A stretch of DNA of 64,000 nucleotides from Treponema sp. (lineage in GTDB: Bacteria > Spirochaetota > Spirochaetia > Treponematales > Treponemataceae). The translations under genes were made by a program, and so were the position numbers. The stretch lies in the NCBI GenBank assembly GCA_016281495.1, contig JAEEIU010000038.1:1-64000 (forward strand). Direction: 5' to 3'. A model generated the notes under the pieces. That model had not been told where the DNA came from. It saw only the letters and a list, made by a program, of their open reading frames with translations, and ran no database searches. Below, one piece after another: positions 1 through 7,291 of the stretch. How positions within the stretch are numbered: the first letter of the stretch is position 1; each line of letters begins with the position of its first letter.

Positions 1-1
1 A

Positions 2-850
2 TTATTCCTTGTAAGATATGAATTTATTTTGTCTGAAAAGAAAGTTGAAAATAATTTCTTAAAACGACAATTTCCCCCACCCGGGGAACTCTTTTCCCAA
101 AATCCCAATGGTGCAAGATACCTGGACCCCAAGTACAGCCGCTGGCTCAGTACTGATCCGGCACTTTCTGATTTTGTAAGTGGAAATTCTAATGGTTCTT
201 CTGGTGGGATTTACAATCCGACAAATTTGAACCTTTATCATTATGGAAACAACAATCCAATAAAATATGTTGATCCGGATGGAAGAGAAGATGTTTATTT
301 TATTTATTTATATAGTAATGACAGCAAAAGTCAAAAAGTGCAAAATAAAGAATTACCATCCATAGAAGAGGAAATAAAAATCTTAGAAAATCATTGTATG
401 TCATATAAGGTTATTTTATCTGCAACAAGAGACTCAATTGATGAAGCCTTTAGGGATCCTGAATGTGTATTAATCGTTTTTAGCGGTCATGGTGTTTCTA
501 CAGATGCTGCAGTAGTCCTTCCTAATACAAAGAAAGATAATGGCTTATCTGAGGGGTATTATCATGATGAAGTTCCCAAAGATTCTTCATCTTCATTAAA
601 ACGGATTATATTTGAGGCTTGCCATCAAGGAAGTTTCATAGATAAATGGCAAGAGGCAACAGGACCAAATGTTTCTATTGTTGGATGGCCTGATAGAACA
701 ACTGATTTAGAAACAATAAACTTCAACAATAAGGGTGATAATTGCCGACAAGAGCACAATCTAAGCTATTATATAGAGGAAGCTGTTTATAATGCTTATG
801 TAAACAAATCAGTAGAATATAGATTGAATAATCAAATGAAACAAGAATAA
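2..850 (+). CDS. Rhs core C-terminus with caspase-like peptidase toxin domain (5' end uncertain)
   Basis: Residues are numbered from the TTG at 29, but the frame is open to the left edge, so this is either the 3' end of an Rhs gene or an orphan tip. Residues 27-45 (NGARYLDPKYSRWLSTDP) and 66-86 (ending VDPDGRE) match the end of the Rhs core, where the toxin tip normally begins. The following ~185 residues show a clan CD peptidase pattern: a strand ending in SGHG (His154) and a strand ending in EACHQG (Cys198), the spacing expected of the caspase/CHAT/C13 His-Cys dyad. Residues 1-26 do not resemble Rhs core and no clear ribosome binding site precedes the TTG, which favours a displaced tip or a rearranged junction. 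By analogy with polymorphic toxins it would be a contact-delivered protease; its target is unknown. The Rhs call is firm, the peptidase call good. Confidence 0.8.
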   Translation, partial: LFLVRYEFILSEKKVENNFLKRQFPPPGELFSQNPNGARYLDPKYSRWLSTDPALSDFVSGNSNGSSGGIYNPTNLNLYHYGNNNPIKYVDPDGREDVYFIYLYSNDSKSQKVQNKELPSIEEEIKILENHCMSYKVILSATRDSIDEAFRDPECVLIVFSGHGVSTDAAVVLPNTKKDNGLSEGYYHDEVPKDSSSSLKRIIFEACHQGSFIDKWQEATGPNVSIVGWPDRTTDLETINFNNKGDNCRQEHNLSYYIEEAVYNAYVNKSVEYRLNNQMKQE

Positions 851-867
851 ATAACGGAGGTAATATC

Positions 868-1287
868 ATGAAAAAATTTATTTTGTTAATTTCCATGATT
901 TTAGGATTTCAAGAATTGATTTTTTCTGAAGAAACAATGGAATTGACTTATCAATTTGGAAATAAAGAGTATGTTTTCTATCGCGGGTCAATTATAAGTG
1001 GTATAATGAAAGATATTAATAATTCAGAAGAAATTGATATATTGAGCTATTGTAAGGAAATAATAATTGGTGAGGCCTATAAAATAGTCATAGATGATGG
1101 AAAAAATAAAAAAACATATTTTGTAAATAACCATTACAATATGACTTGTGATGACGGTACTTGTTATAATACAGACATTTTGTCTGATTTAAGAGAGGTT
1201 TTCATAAATTTTATAATGTCAAACAAAGATGTTCGAGATCATTTGGGGAATTTCCCTATGGACAGATTTCCATATAGATATAGGTGA
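868..1287 (+). CDS. Small exported protein, candidate immunity protein
   Basis: A 139-residue protein with a typical signal peptide (MKKFILLISMILGFQELIFS, then a likely cleavage site) and a strong ribosome binding site (GGAGG, about 8 bases before the ATG). It begins 17 bases after the Rhs toxin gene stops, on the same strand, which is where cognate immunity genes normally lie. The mature part is short and acidic, with Cys in SYCKE and a CDDGTC pair that could form a disulfide in the periplasm. No family was recognised. The immunity role rests only on position and size; an exported location would mean that the toxin is neutralised in the periplasm. Confidence 0.6.
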   Translation: MKKFILLISMILGFQELIFSEETMELTYQFGNKEYVFYRGSIISGIMKDINNSEEIDILSYCKEIIIGEAYKIVIDDGKNKKTYFVNNHYNMTCDDGTCYNTDILSDLREVFINFIMSNKDVRDHLGNFPMDRFPYRYR

Positions 1288-1335
1288 ATAAGAAAAAAGC
1301 AAGGAAATCATATCGAAGAGAATTAAGAGTTTATT

Positions 1336-1791
1336 ATGAAAAAATATTTAGCTTTTTTTTTGATGTTGTTTTTAATTGATTTATCATTTGTATATACAAA
1401 TGATAATTATGTATCGGTATCTTATATAGAACAGTCAGATTTATTGCGATTTGTTGATTTTGTTCAACTGACGATTAATTCAGAAAGTAAAAATACTATG
1501 GAAATACAGATACAAAAGTCTTTGTTACCACTTTCTCCAATTATTGATAAAACTTTAATCGCATATAAAAAAAATGATAAGTATGTGTTTACTTTTATTG
1601 ATGGATTCGGAAATAGAGCATATGGATATATAAAAATTTTGTCATCTGAGATTATTGAATTTTTTATTGATTGTAAAGAATTTACAGATGAAGGTAAGGA
1701 TTCGGCTCGTCTATATGGAGACGTATATCTATTAACAAAAAGTAATCAATCTATTGATCCAGAAATTTTTAATTTTATTTTAATGAATTGA
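1336..1791 (+). CDS. Small exported protein of unknown function
   Basis: A 151-residue protein starting with a hydrophobic signal peptide (MKKYLAFFLMLFLIDLSFVYT). The mature region is predicted to be beta-rich with one Cys (IDCKEF). The ribosome binding site is weak (AGAGAATTAAGAG upstream of the ATG). It lies 48 bases after the preceding exported protein and shares its AT-rich composition, so it may be a second immunity-type gene in an Rhs accessory array. No homologous family was recognised. Confidence 0.5.
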   Translation: MKKYLAFFLMLFLIDLSFVYTNDNYVSVSYIEQSDLLRFVDFVQLTINSESKNTMEIQIQKSLLPLSPIIDKTLIAYKKNDKYVFTFIDGFGNRAYGYIKILSSEIIEFFIDCKEFTDEGKDSARLYGDVYLLTKSNQSIDPEIFNFILMN

Positions 1792-1801
1792 ATATGATTA
1801 T

Positions 1802-1833
1802 TCTTCCCACAAATAGGGATTTGTTTGGGAAGA
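1802..1833 (+). terminator. Hairpin after the small exported genes
   Basis: An inverted repeat with arms TCTTCCCAcAAAT and ATTTgtTTGGGAAGA closes on a short AGGG loop 11 bases after the stop of the preceding gene. The downstream bases are A/T-rich but are not a clean T-run, so it may be a weak terminator or an mRNA-stabilising hairpin. Confidence 0.4.
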
Positions 1834-2201
1834 GGTAAAAATATTGTTATTTCAGATAAAAAATGCCTCAAAACAGGCAGTTTTGGAGAATAAATGGCAT
1901 AATATGAGCTGAAAACATACAGAAAGTCCTCAAAAGACTGACTCTCAGCAGTTCACTTGCAAAATATGCTAAAGAGAATCATCAATCAATAATTAGCCTG
2001 TCAGAATCAGAAATTCAAGATGAAATAAAAACAGGAAATATATTATCAGAATCAAATGAAAATGTTTGGCAAACGACCGTTTCCTCAAGTAATTTGTGGA
2101 GATGATTTCCGGGAGATTAAAAAGTTTATGAAAGATATGAAAAAGAAAAATTGTCTTATTATATTAAGTTTAATCAAATACTAAAATAAAAGGATAAATC
2201 C
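1834..2201 (+). pseudogene. Decayed coding remnant in a gap without intact genes
   Basis: No intact gene is visible between 1792 and 2201. One frame reads for about 50 codons as plausible protein (SLAKYAKENHQSII..., through ENVWQTTVSSSNLWR), meets a TGA near 2102, then a TAA, and continues as KVYERYEKEKLSYYIKF to a TAA near 2190. A different frame gives a 40-codon ORF at 2062-2184 (MFGKRPFPQVICGDDF...). The two-stop reading suggests a broken gene, perhaps an old toxin tip or immunity gene. This is an inference from reading-frame appearance only. Confidence 0.3.
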
Positions 2202-2678
2202 ATGAAATATATAAAGTTCCTTTTTTTCGTCTTATTATTGATATTCATATCATCGTTTTGTATTTTTAAAGCATATAAAAAGCAGAATGAACTAAGAATT
2301 AGAAACCAATATGATGAAATAGTCAAAGAATATAGAGAGAATCTTAGTCCGGAAAAATTAGAAAAAATGCCGTATGAGTTTTCAAAGGAAACAAGTATTC
2401 AGGACTTTCGTTTTGGACAATTCTGCGATGCTTTGAAAGTTTCCCAAAAAGGAGGGTTCAATCATCCGTTGACATTAAACAAACTGTTTTTATATGACAT
2501 GAAAGAAGGAACCGGTTTTGTTTTCGAAATTTTATTTGCTCTAGATAACGGTAAAACAAATGGAGTAAATGTCGTTCTCTTATATTATGAAGATAATGAA
2601 TACAAAGGCGGATACAGATGCAGATGTCCTGAACTGGATGCCTGGGGAGAATCCATAGGTATGTTCCAAAATAAATGA
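2202..2678 (+). CDS. Membrane-anchored small protein of unknown function
   Basis: A 158-residue protein with one N-terminal transmembrane anchor (residues 4-23, KFLFFVLLLIFISSFCIF) followed by a charged juxtamembrane segment and a soluble domain that ends with a Cys pair (YRCRCPELD). There is no lipobox and no obvious cleavage site, so it is probably anchored facing the periplasm. A modest ribosome binding site (AAAGGAT) precedes the ATG. It belongs to the AT-rich small-gene array behind the Rhs tip. No family was recognised. Confidence 0.55.
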   Translation: MKYIKFLFFVLLLIFISSFCIFKAYKKQNELRIRNQYDEIVKEYRENLSPEKLEKMPYEFSKETSIQDFRFGQFCDALKVSQKGGFNHPLTLNKLFLYDMKEGTGFVFEILFALDNGKTNGVNVVLLYYEDNEYKGGYRCRCPELDAWGESIGMFQNK

Positions 2679-2747
2679 GATACCGATGAATTAAACAGTA
2701 TTAGGGGTTACCTTTAGATAAGACTATTAAATTACAGAGGTCAATAT

Positions 2748-3251
2748 ATGAAAAAACGAACTTCAAAAGAAATTGAAAAATACTTTTCAAAATACATAAG
2801 TAAAGAATCAATATCGGAAATACTTGAGGTTTTTAATAACGCTGAATCTGAAGACGTTATGGCTGAATTAAACAAAAAGGCAGAGTTAAATAATTATGAA
2901 ATAATTGTTTTATATACAAATGAATCTGACATTCAGAAATGGCTTGAAAAAATGATACCCAAATTAAAAGCCAATCATTATATGATTTCGCCTTTTTTCG
3001 GAAACTTTTTGTTTGCCAGCAGGAAATGTGAAAATGGATTTGAAGAATCAGTTGTAAAAGAAATCCTAGATGATAAAACAAAAATGGCAGTTTTTATCAA
3101 GAATACACAAATAGTAACTATTGGGACAGAGAATGTGGTAAATATTGCTCCAAAAATCAATTTTGGTGAGGATTTCCTTGAAAAATTTGCAAAATTGGAA
3201 TATGGGAAATATATGCTGTTTGCAGATGAGAATAAGGAATTGCATCTGTAA
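2748..3251 (+). CDS. Cytoplasmic small protein, candidate immunity-type protein
   Basis: A 167-residue protein without signal peptide or membrane segment. A short ribosome binding site (ACAGAGG) lies 9 bases before the ATG. The N-terminal third is helical and charged (TSKEIEKYFSKYISKESISEILEVF); the rest alternates strand-like segments. It stands alone among neighbours that are mostly exported, which is common for immunity proteins collected from different toxins. No family was recognised, so the function is open. Confidence 0.5.
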   Translation: MKKRTSKEIEKYFSKYISKESISEILEVFNNAESEDVMAELNKKAELNNYEIIVLYTNESDIQKWLEKMIPKLKANHYMISPFFGNFLFASRKCENGFEESVVKEILDDKTKMAVFIKNTQIVTIGTENVVNIAPKINFGEDFLEKFAKLEYGKYMLFADENKELHL

Positions 3252-3288
3252 AAATCCGCATGACACTTTCCACAAATACCCAAAATCA

Positions 3289-3310
3289 GGAAAAATGTGA
3301 TTTTTACCCG
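3289..3310 (+). repeat. Hybrid copy of the GGAAAAATGTGAT repeat
   Basis: GGAAAAATGTGAT occurs here (3289-3301). Its left flank (ATACCCAAAAtCA) matches the flank of the first copy near 4816, and its right flank (TTTTACCC) matches that of the second copy near 4847. It looks like a deletion product of the larger repeat array before the ATPase gene at 4913. Confidence 0.6.
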
Positions 3311-3328
3311 ATAGGAGGAGGTTTAAAA

Positions 3329-3976
3329 ATGATCTGGAAAATAAAAAATTTGACTATTTCTTTAATTTGTATTGCATTTATTATTTCACTTTTTTCGTGC
3401 TCAAAAAATAGTAAAAAAGATGAGAGTTTACAAGCTGTTTTTCAAAAACCTAGAACTGAGTTGCTTAATATTCATCCTGGGACAAATTGTGATGAAATAA
3501 TTCAATTTTTTGGAAAACCTGATAAAATATTTGAGGGAAATTATGTTATTTTCTATTATGTTATAAATCAAAAAACAGTTTATGCCCTTTATTTTGGTTT
3601 ATCTGACTGTGTTGTGCAACTTTCAGAAATATCAGGAGGAACAGAAGAAAAATTTTATACTGATGGAGTTGAAATAACTATTTTTTTAGATAGCCGCATT
3701 AAAGATGGTTCCAATGGAAAAAAGATATTTGAAAATCCAAAAATGGAAAAAATAGAAAAATTAGAGCTTGGCTATAAAGAATCTAAAGTATATGAAGAGC
3801 TTGGAAATCCAGATTCCTTTTTTGATTTATATACAAACAAGCCTGGTTTAATCTATGAAATTTCTGAAAATGAGTATTACAAGTTGTATTTTACATATAG
3901 TCGAAAATTATGGAATTTAATCAAAGTTGTAGATGATAAGGAGTACATAATATTTTTGGATTTAAGAATTGGATAG
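3329..3976 (+). CDS. Lipoprotein with two SmpA/OmlA-like repeats
   Basis: Start chosen at the ATG preceded by a strong AGGAGGAGG ribosome binding site; an upstream in-frame ATG at 3260 lacks one. The 215-residue product has a lipoprotein signal (hydrophobic stretch, then LFSC with Cys at about residue 25). The mature part contains two similar units: GTNCDEIIQFFGKPDKIF...YALYFG (about residues 52-92) and GYKESKVYEELGNPDSFF...YKLYFT (about 148-192). Each has a helix followed by a G-x-P-D turn and strands, reminiscent of BamE/SmpA-type small lipoprotein folds. The family assignment is by pattern only. It sits between small accessory genes on the same strand. Confidence 0.6.
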   Translation: MIWKIKNLTISLICIAFIISLFSCSKNSKKDESLQAVFQKPRTELLNIHPGTNCDEIIQFFGKPDKIFEGNYVIFYYVINQKTVYALYFGLSDCVVQLSEISGGTEEKFYTDGVEITIFLDSRIKDGSNGKKIFENPKMEKIEKLELGYKESKVYEELGNPDSFFDLYTNKPGLIYEISENEYYKLYFTYSRKLWNLIKVVDDKEYIIFLDLRIG

Positions 3977-4005
3977 GAATAAAACTATTGATAAAGAGGA
4001 TATCT

Positions 4006-4698
4006 ATGCGATGCAAACAAAACATTAAATCATTCATAATCCCTATTGTTGTTTTATGCATGTCAATATTTTGCAATTGTCGGACAGGAAACAGCACTTT
4101 TGTGATTAATGAGTTTAAGAAAGTACGATGTGGAACAGAAGGTAAAGACATTAATTTTGTCGAATTAACAAAGGATGAGGATCTTGGTGAAAATTTAATT
4201 ATTTTCTTTGATAAATACTACAAAGTTATTAATTACATAAAAGCTGAAAGAGTTAATTCTTTCACACCGTATTATTTGAGTTCTAACTATTTGGTTCTAG
4301 GTGAATTTAGAGATGAACTGGAAGGTGGACGTAAACTCGTAGTTTATGAATATCGGAGCAATTCAATCACTAGTATTAAGATAAAGTATCATTACATTGA
4401 TAACTTGTTTATATATAATGACTTTTTGTTTTTTTCCTCAGAAATGGCAAATCCACATTTAAATGCAATTAATTTGCGAACGAAAGAAGAATATCATTGT
4501 GATGATTATTATTGTCCATCAGCAAAATTTGGTGTCATAAATGATAAAGTTTATGCCCAATACAAAGATAAATTTTATGTATTTGAATCAAACATATTCA
4601 AACCTGTGTCTGAATCTGTAAAATTGTTGTTTGAAGATAATAATTCAGAAGAAAACTTATCAATTTCTGAAGATCTTCTTCAAAAACTGAAATTTTAA
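4006..4698 (+). CDS. Putative lipoprotein of unknown function
   Basis: The ATG at 4006 is preferred because AAGAGGA lies just upstream; an in-frame TTG at 3988 has no ribosome binding site. The 230-residue protein begins with MRCKQNIKSF and a hydrophobic stretch ending in SIFCNC, so a lipid-modified Cys is likely. The mature domain repeats strand-like segments with conserved Tyr/Phe (for example VINYIKAERV, YYLSSNYLVL, FLFFSSEMA), which suggests a small beta-propeller or sandwich. It follows the preceding lipoprotein by 29 bases and may be co-transcribed with it. No family was recognised. Confidence 0.5.
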   Translation: MRCKQNIKSFIIPIVVLCMSIFCNCRTGNSTFVINEFKKVRCGTEGKDINFVELTKDEDLGENLIIFFDKYYKVINYIKAERVNSFTPYYLSSNYLVLGEFRDELEGGRKLVVYEYRSNSITSIKIKYHYIDNLFIYNDFLFFSSEMANPHLNAINLRTKEEYHCDDYYCPSAKFGVINDKVYAQYKDKFYVFESNIFKPVSESVKLLFEDNNSEENLSISEDLLQKLKF

Positions 4699-4752
4699 AT
4701 AAAAAATTGTTGGATAATTAAAGAATTCAGGAATCAAATCGGAGGACATAAG

Positions 4753-4827
4753 ATGGGCACCAGAAAACACTTAAGTCTTTTATTGTTTGCGTATATAAAA
4801 AAATACCCAAAAACAGGAAAAATGTGA
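4753..4827 (+). pseudogene. 24-codon ORF with strong ribosome binding site, probably a truncated 5' gene end
   Basis: GGAGG lies 7 bases before ATG, and the reading MGTRKHLSLLLFAYIKKYPKTGKM has the basic-then-hydrophobic start of a signal peptide. It stops at a TGA inside the first repeat copy ahead of the ATPase gene. It looks like the 5' end of an exported-protein gene cut off where the repeat/ATPase cassette begins. A real 24-residue peptide cannot be excluded. Confidence 0.35.
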
Positions 4828-4891
4828 TAAAAACAGAAAAATATATGGAAAAATGTGATTTTTACCCTAAAAATATATGGAATTTTGTGAT
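4816..4891 (+). repeat. Three phased direct repeats, operator-like
   Basis: GGAAAAATGTGAT occurs at 4816-4828 and 4847-4859, and the variant GGAATTTTGTGAT at 4879-4891. Spacing is 31 and 32 bases, about three helical turns, so all copies face one side of the DNA. Copies 2 and 3 are both preceded by AAATATATGG. The array ends 22 bases before the start of the ATPase gene, across its promoter region. Confidence 0.65.
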
Positions 4892-4900
4892 AAAGCATGA

Positions 4901-4906
4901 TATTAT
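4901..4906 (+). promoter_or_regulatory. -10 box six bases before the ATPase start
   Basis: TATTAT lies at 4901-4906 and the ATG at 4913. No good -35 box is visible, but the last direct repeat (4879-4891) overlaps the -35 position. If used, the mRNA would be leaderless. Confidence 0.35.
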
Positions 4907-4912
4907 CAAATT

Positions 4913-6259
4913 ATGGAATACAAACTTCGCAGAAAGATAGATGGTTTTCTCATAAATTGGAAGCAGAATCCGGACAGAAAGCCTCTTATTATTAAGGGGG
5001 CACGCCAGATTGGTAAAACATCTTCCATCGAGCACTTTGCCAAAAACTATAAAAACTTTGTAGAAATCAATTTCATTGATGAACCTCAGTATTCAAAGAT
5101 TTTTTCTTCAGGATATTCTCCGGATAATGTCATTAAAGAAATTTCCCTGATAAACCCATCTTTCAAATTTGTTCCGAACGAAACCCTGATTCTTTTTGAT
5201 GAAATGCAGGCCTGCCCGGACTGTGCAACCTGCCTTAAATTCTTTAAGATAGACGGGCGCTTTGATGTCATCTGTTCAGGTTCACTCCTTGGTGTTAATT
5301 ACAAGGAAATTACTTCTGTAAGTGTTGGCTACAAAGAAGATTATGATATGCATTCTCTTGATTTTGAGGAATTTCTCTGGGCCAAAGGTTATTCCCAAGA
5401 CCAGATAGAAAGTATCTATGCTCACATAAAAAGTCTTGATCCATTTTCTGAAAATGAATTTGATGTCTGGATGAACTGCTTTAAGGAATACATGATTACA
5501 GGCGGAATGCCGCGTGTTGTAAATAAATTCATTGAACAGAATAATTATTCAGGTATCCTGCAGGAACAGATTCAGATCCAAAAAGCTTATGAAGAAGATA
5601 TCCTGAAATATGCAAAAGGACTTGACAAATCAAAAATCAAGAATGTGTATGCACATATTCCAGTCTTTCTTGCAAAGGAAAACAAGCGATACCAGATTAC
5701 AAAGGTCGCGACAGGGGCCAGAAACAGGGAATACATTGGAACAGTAGACTGGCTAAAAGATGCCGGTATTATAAATGTCTGTTACAATCTTGCTCAACCG
5801 GAACTTCCTCTTAAGGGGAATTACAATCCAACGGAATATAAAATCTACTATAGCGACACAGGTCTTTTGATAGCTTCTCTGGATGAAGAGGCACAGGTCG
5901 ATTTGCGGCAGAACAAAAACTTTAATGCCTACAAGGGTGCAATTTACGAAAACATGATTGGAGACATGCTGGTAAAGCAGGGGTATGAACTGTTCTACTA
6001 TAAAAATGAAAAATCAACAGTTGAAATAGATTTCTTCATTCGAGATGCAGATTCACTTGTTCCTGTAGAAGTAAAAGCAACTGATAATGCAACTGCTTCT
6101 CTAAAGAATTTGATAGAAAAGGATAAATACACTGATATTCACTATGGCATAAAACTGTGTGCTAAAAACATAGGATTTAATGGAGAGTTTTATACATTCC
6201 CATATTTCTGCACATTCCTTCTAAAACGATACATGCTGGAAAAAATTGTAACTCAGTGA
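4913..6259 (+). CDS. AAA-family ATPase with C-terminal DUF4143 / nuclease-like domain
   Basis: A 448-residue protein with Walker A GARQIGKT (residues 29-36) and Walker B LILFDE (92-97), typical of AAA_14 ATPases that carry a DUF4143 C-terminus. Near the end EIDFF followed by VPVEVKA (Asp373, Glu386-x-Lys388) resembles a PD-(D/E)xK nuclease core; whether it cuts is unknown. These proteins are often present in several copies per genome and behave like accessory genes; their role is poorly understood. There is no ribosome binding site before the ATG, which directly follows a -10-like box and the phased repeats. A monocistronic gene between the Rhs accessory region and the suf operon. Confidence 0.85.
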   Translation: MEYKLRRKIDGFLINWKQNPDRKPLIIKGARQIGKTSSIEHFAKNYKNFVEINFIDEPQYSKIFSSGYSPDNVIKEISLINPSFKFVPNETLILFDEMQACPDCATCLKFFKIDGRFDVICSGSLLGVNYKEITSVSVGYKEDYDMHSLDFEEFLWAKGYSQDQIESIYAHIKSLDPFSENEFDVWMNCFKEYMITGGMPRVVNKFIEQNNYSGILQEQIQIQKAYEEDILKYAKGLDKSKIKNVYAHIPVFLAKENKRYQITKVATGARNREYIGTVDWLKDAGIINVCYNLAQPELPLKGNYNPTEYKIYYSDTGLLIASLDEEAQVDLRQNKNFNAYKGAIYENMIGDMLVKQGYELFYYKNEKSTVEIDFFIRDADSLVPVEVKATDNATASLKNLIEKDKYTDIHYGIKLCAKNIGFNGEFYTFPYFCTFLLKRYMLEKIVTQ

Positions 6260-6306
6260 ACCTTTTTCTGCCTTAGTTCCCATTTTATTTTTTTTATGTT
6301 ATACTC

Positions 6307-6335
6307 TTGTAGCGATTTGCCATAAGTTGTATAAT
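6307..6335 (+). promoter_or_regulatory. Promoter of the suf operon
   Basis: TTGTAG (6307-6312), 17-base spacer, TATAAT (6330-6335). The predicted transcript starts near 6342, giving a leader of about 110 bases before sufC. ACTACC (6340-6345) and GGTAGT (6355-6360) form an inverted repeat at the start point, which could be an operator or a 5' hairpin. A second hairpin (arms about CGGCAGG / CCTGTGCCG) lies near 6411-6433. Confidence 0.7.
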
Positions 6336-6451
6336 GACAACTACCTACTTTTTTGGTAGTTTATAGTGATTATTCACTTGGCACATGCCTTTTACAAAAA
6401 ACAATGGGTTCGGCAGGAATACAGCCTGTGCCGTTCCCTCAGGAGTATAAT

Positions 6452-7291
6452 ATGGCAGAAAACCTGCTTGAGATTCAAAATGTAAGTGCGGCGGTTCATG
6501 AGAAGACCCTGTTGCACAATATTTCCTTCAATATAAAGCCCGGCGAGATTCATGTTCTGATGGGACCAAACGGCGCCGGAAAATCAACTTTGGGTAACGT
6601 ACTTATGGGAAACCCCGAGTACGAGCTGACCGGTGGCAAAATCCTTTTTGAAGGAAAGGATATAACAGAAGAGGATACCGACAAGAGGGCAAAGAGCGGC
6701 ATGTTCCTGACATTCCAGGACCCGCTTGAAGTTCCCGGCATAAGCCTTGAATCCTTTATCCGCACAAGCCTCCAGCAGATTACGGGGGAAAGGCCAAAGC
6801 TCATCAAGTTCAAGAAAGAGCTGGAAGAAGCCATGGATGTGCTTAACTTCAACCATTCCTATGCTGAACGCGACTTGAACGTGGGCTTTTCCGGTGGAGA
6901 AAAGAAAAAGGCGGAAATTCTCCAGCTTCTGATGCTTAAGCCAAAATTTGCAATTCTTGATGAAACAGATTCCGGCCTTGACATTGACGCTTCCCGCACA
7001 GTAAGCAAGGGAGTTGAGGAATTCCAGAAAAAAGTTGGAGGGGCGCTCCTGATAATCACTCACTCCACACGAATCCTGGACAGCCTGCATGTAGACAAGA
7101 CCCACATTCTTGTAAGGGGAAGGATTGTAAAGGAAGGGGATGCTTCCCTGGTACAGGAGATAAACGAAAAGGGATTTGATCCTTTCATCCCGGATGACAT
7201 AAAGGAACAGGAAAGAAAGGAACGCCTTGCCGCCGCCGCAAAGGCTGCCATGGATGCAGTTAAGTCTGCCGATGTGGGGGACTTCAAGTAA
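6452..7291 (+). CDS. sufC: SufC, ATPase of the SUF iron-sulfur scaffold
   Basis: SufC powers the SufBCD scaffold that builds Fe-S clusters in the cytoplasm. The start is set at the ATG behind AGGAG (6441-6445); an in-frame GTG/TTG extension back to 6353 would overlap the promoter region. Walker A GPNGAGKST (38-46), Q-loop TFQDP (88-92), signature SGGEKKK (147-153), Walker B FAILDE (166-171) and H-switch THS (His204) are all present. At 279 residues it is about 25 longer than usual, owing to a charged, Ala/Lys-rich C-terminal tail. Its stop codon overlaps the sufB start by one base, so translation is probably coupled. Confidence 0.96.
   Translation: MAENLLEIQNVSAAVHEKTLLHNISFNIKPGEIHVLMGPNGAGKSTLGNVLMGNPEYELTGGKILFEGKDITEEDTDKRAKSGMFLTFQDPLEVPGISLESFIRTSLQQITGERPKLIKFKKELEEAMDVLNFNHSYAERDLNVGFSGGEKKKAEILQLLMLKPKFAILDETDSGLDIDASRTVSKGVEEFQKKVGGALLIITHSTRILDSLHVDKTHILVRGRIVKEGDASLVQEINEKGFDPFIPDDIKEQERKERLAAAAKAAMDAVKSADVGDFK

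Noticed and set aside
4816..4891. CRISPR array
   Set aside because: Repeats are only 13 bp, three in number, with spacers partly alike; no cas genes nearby.
6353..6451. N-terminal extension of SufC
   Set aside because: The added 33 residues begin inside the hairpin next to the promoter and do not resemble SufC; the AGGAG-preceded ATG at 6452 fits the family.
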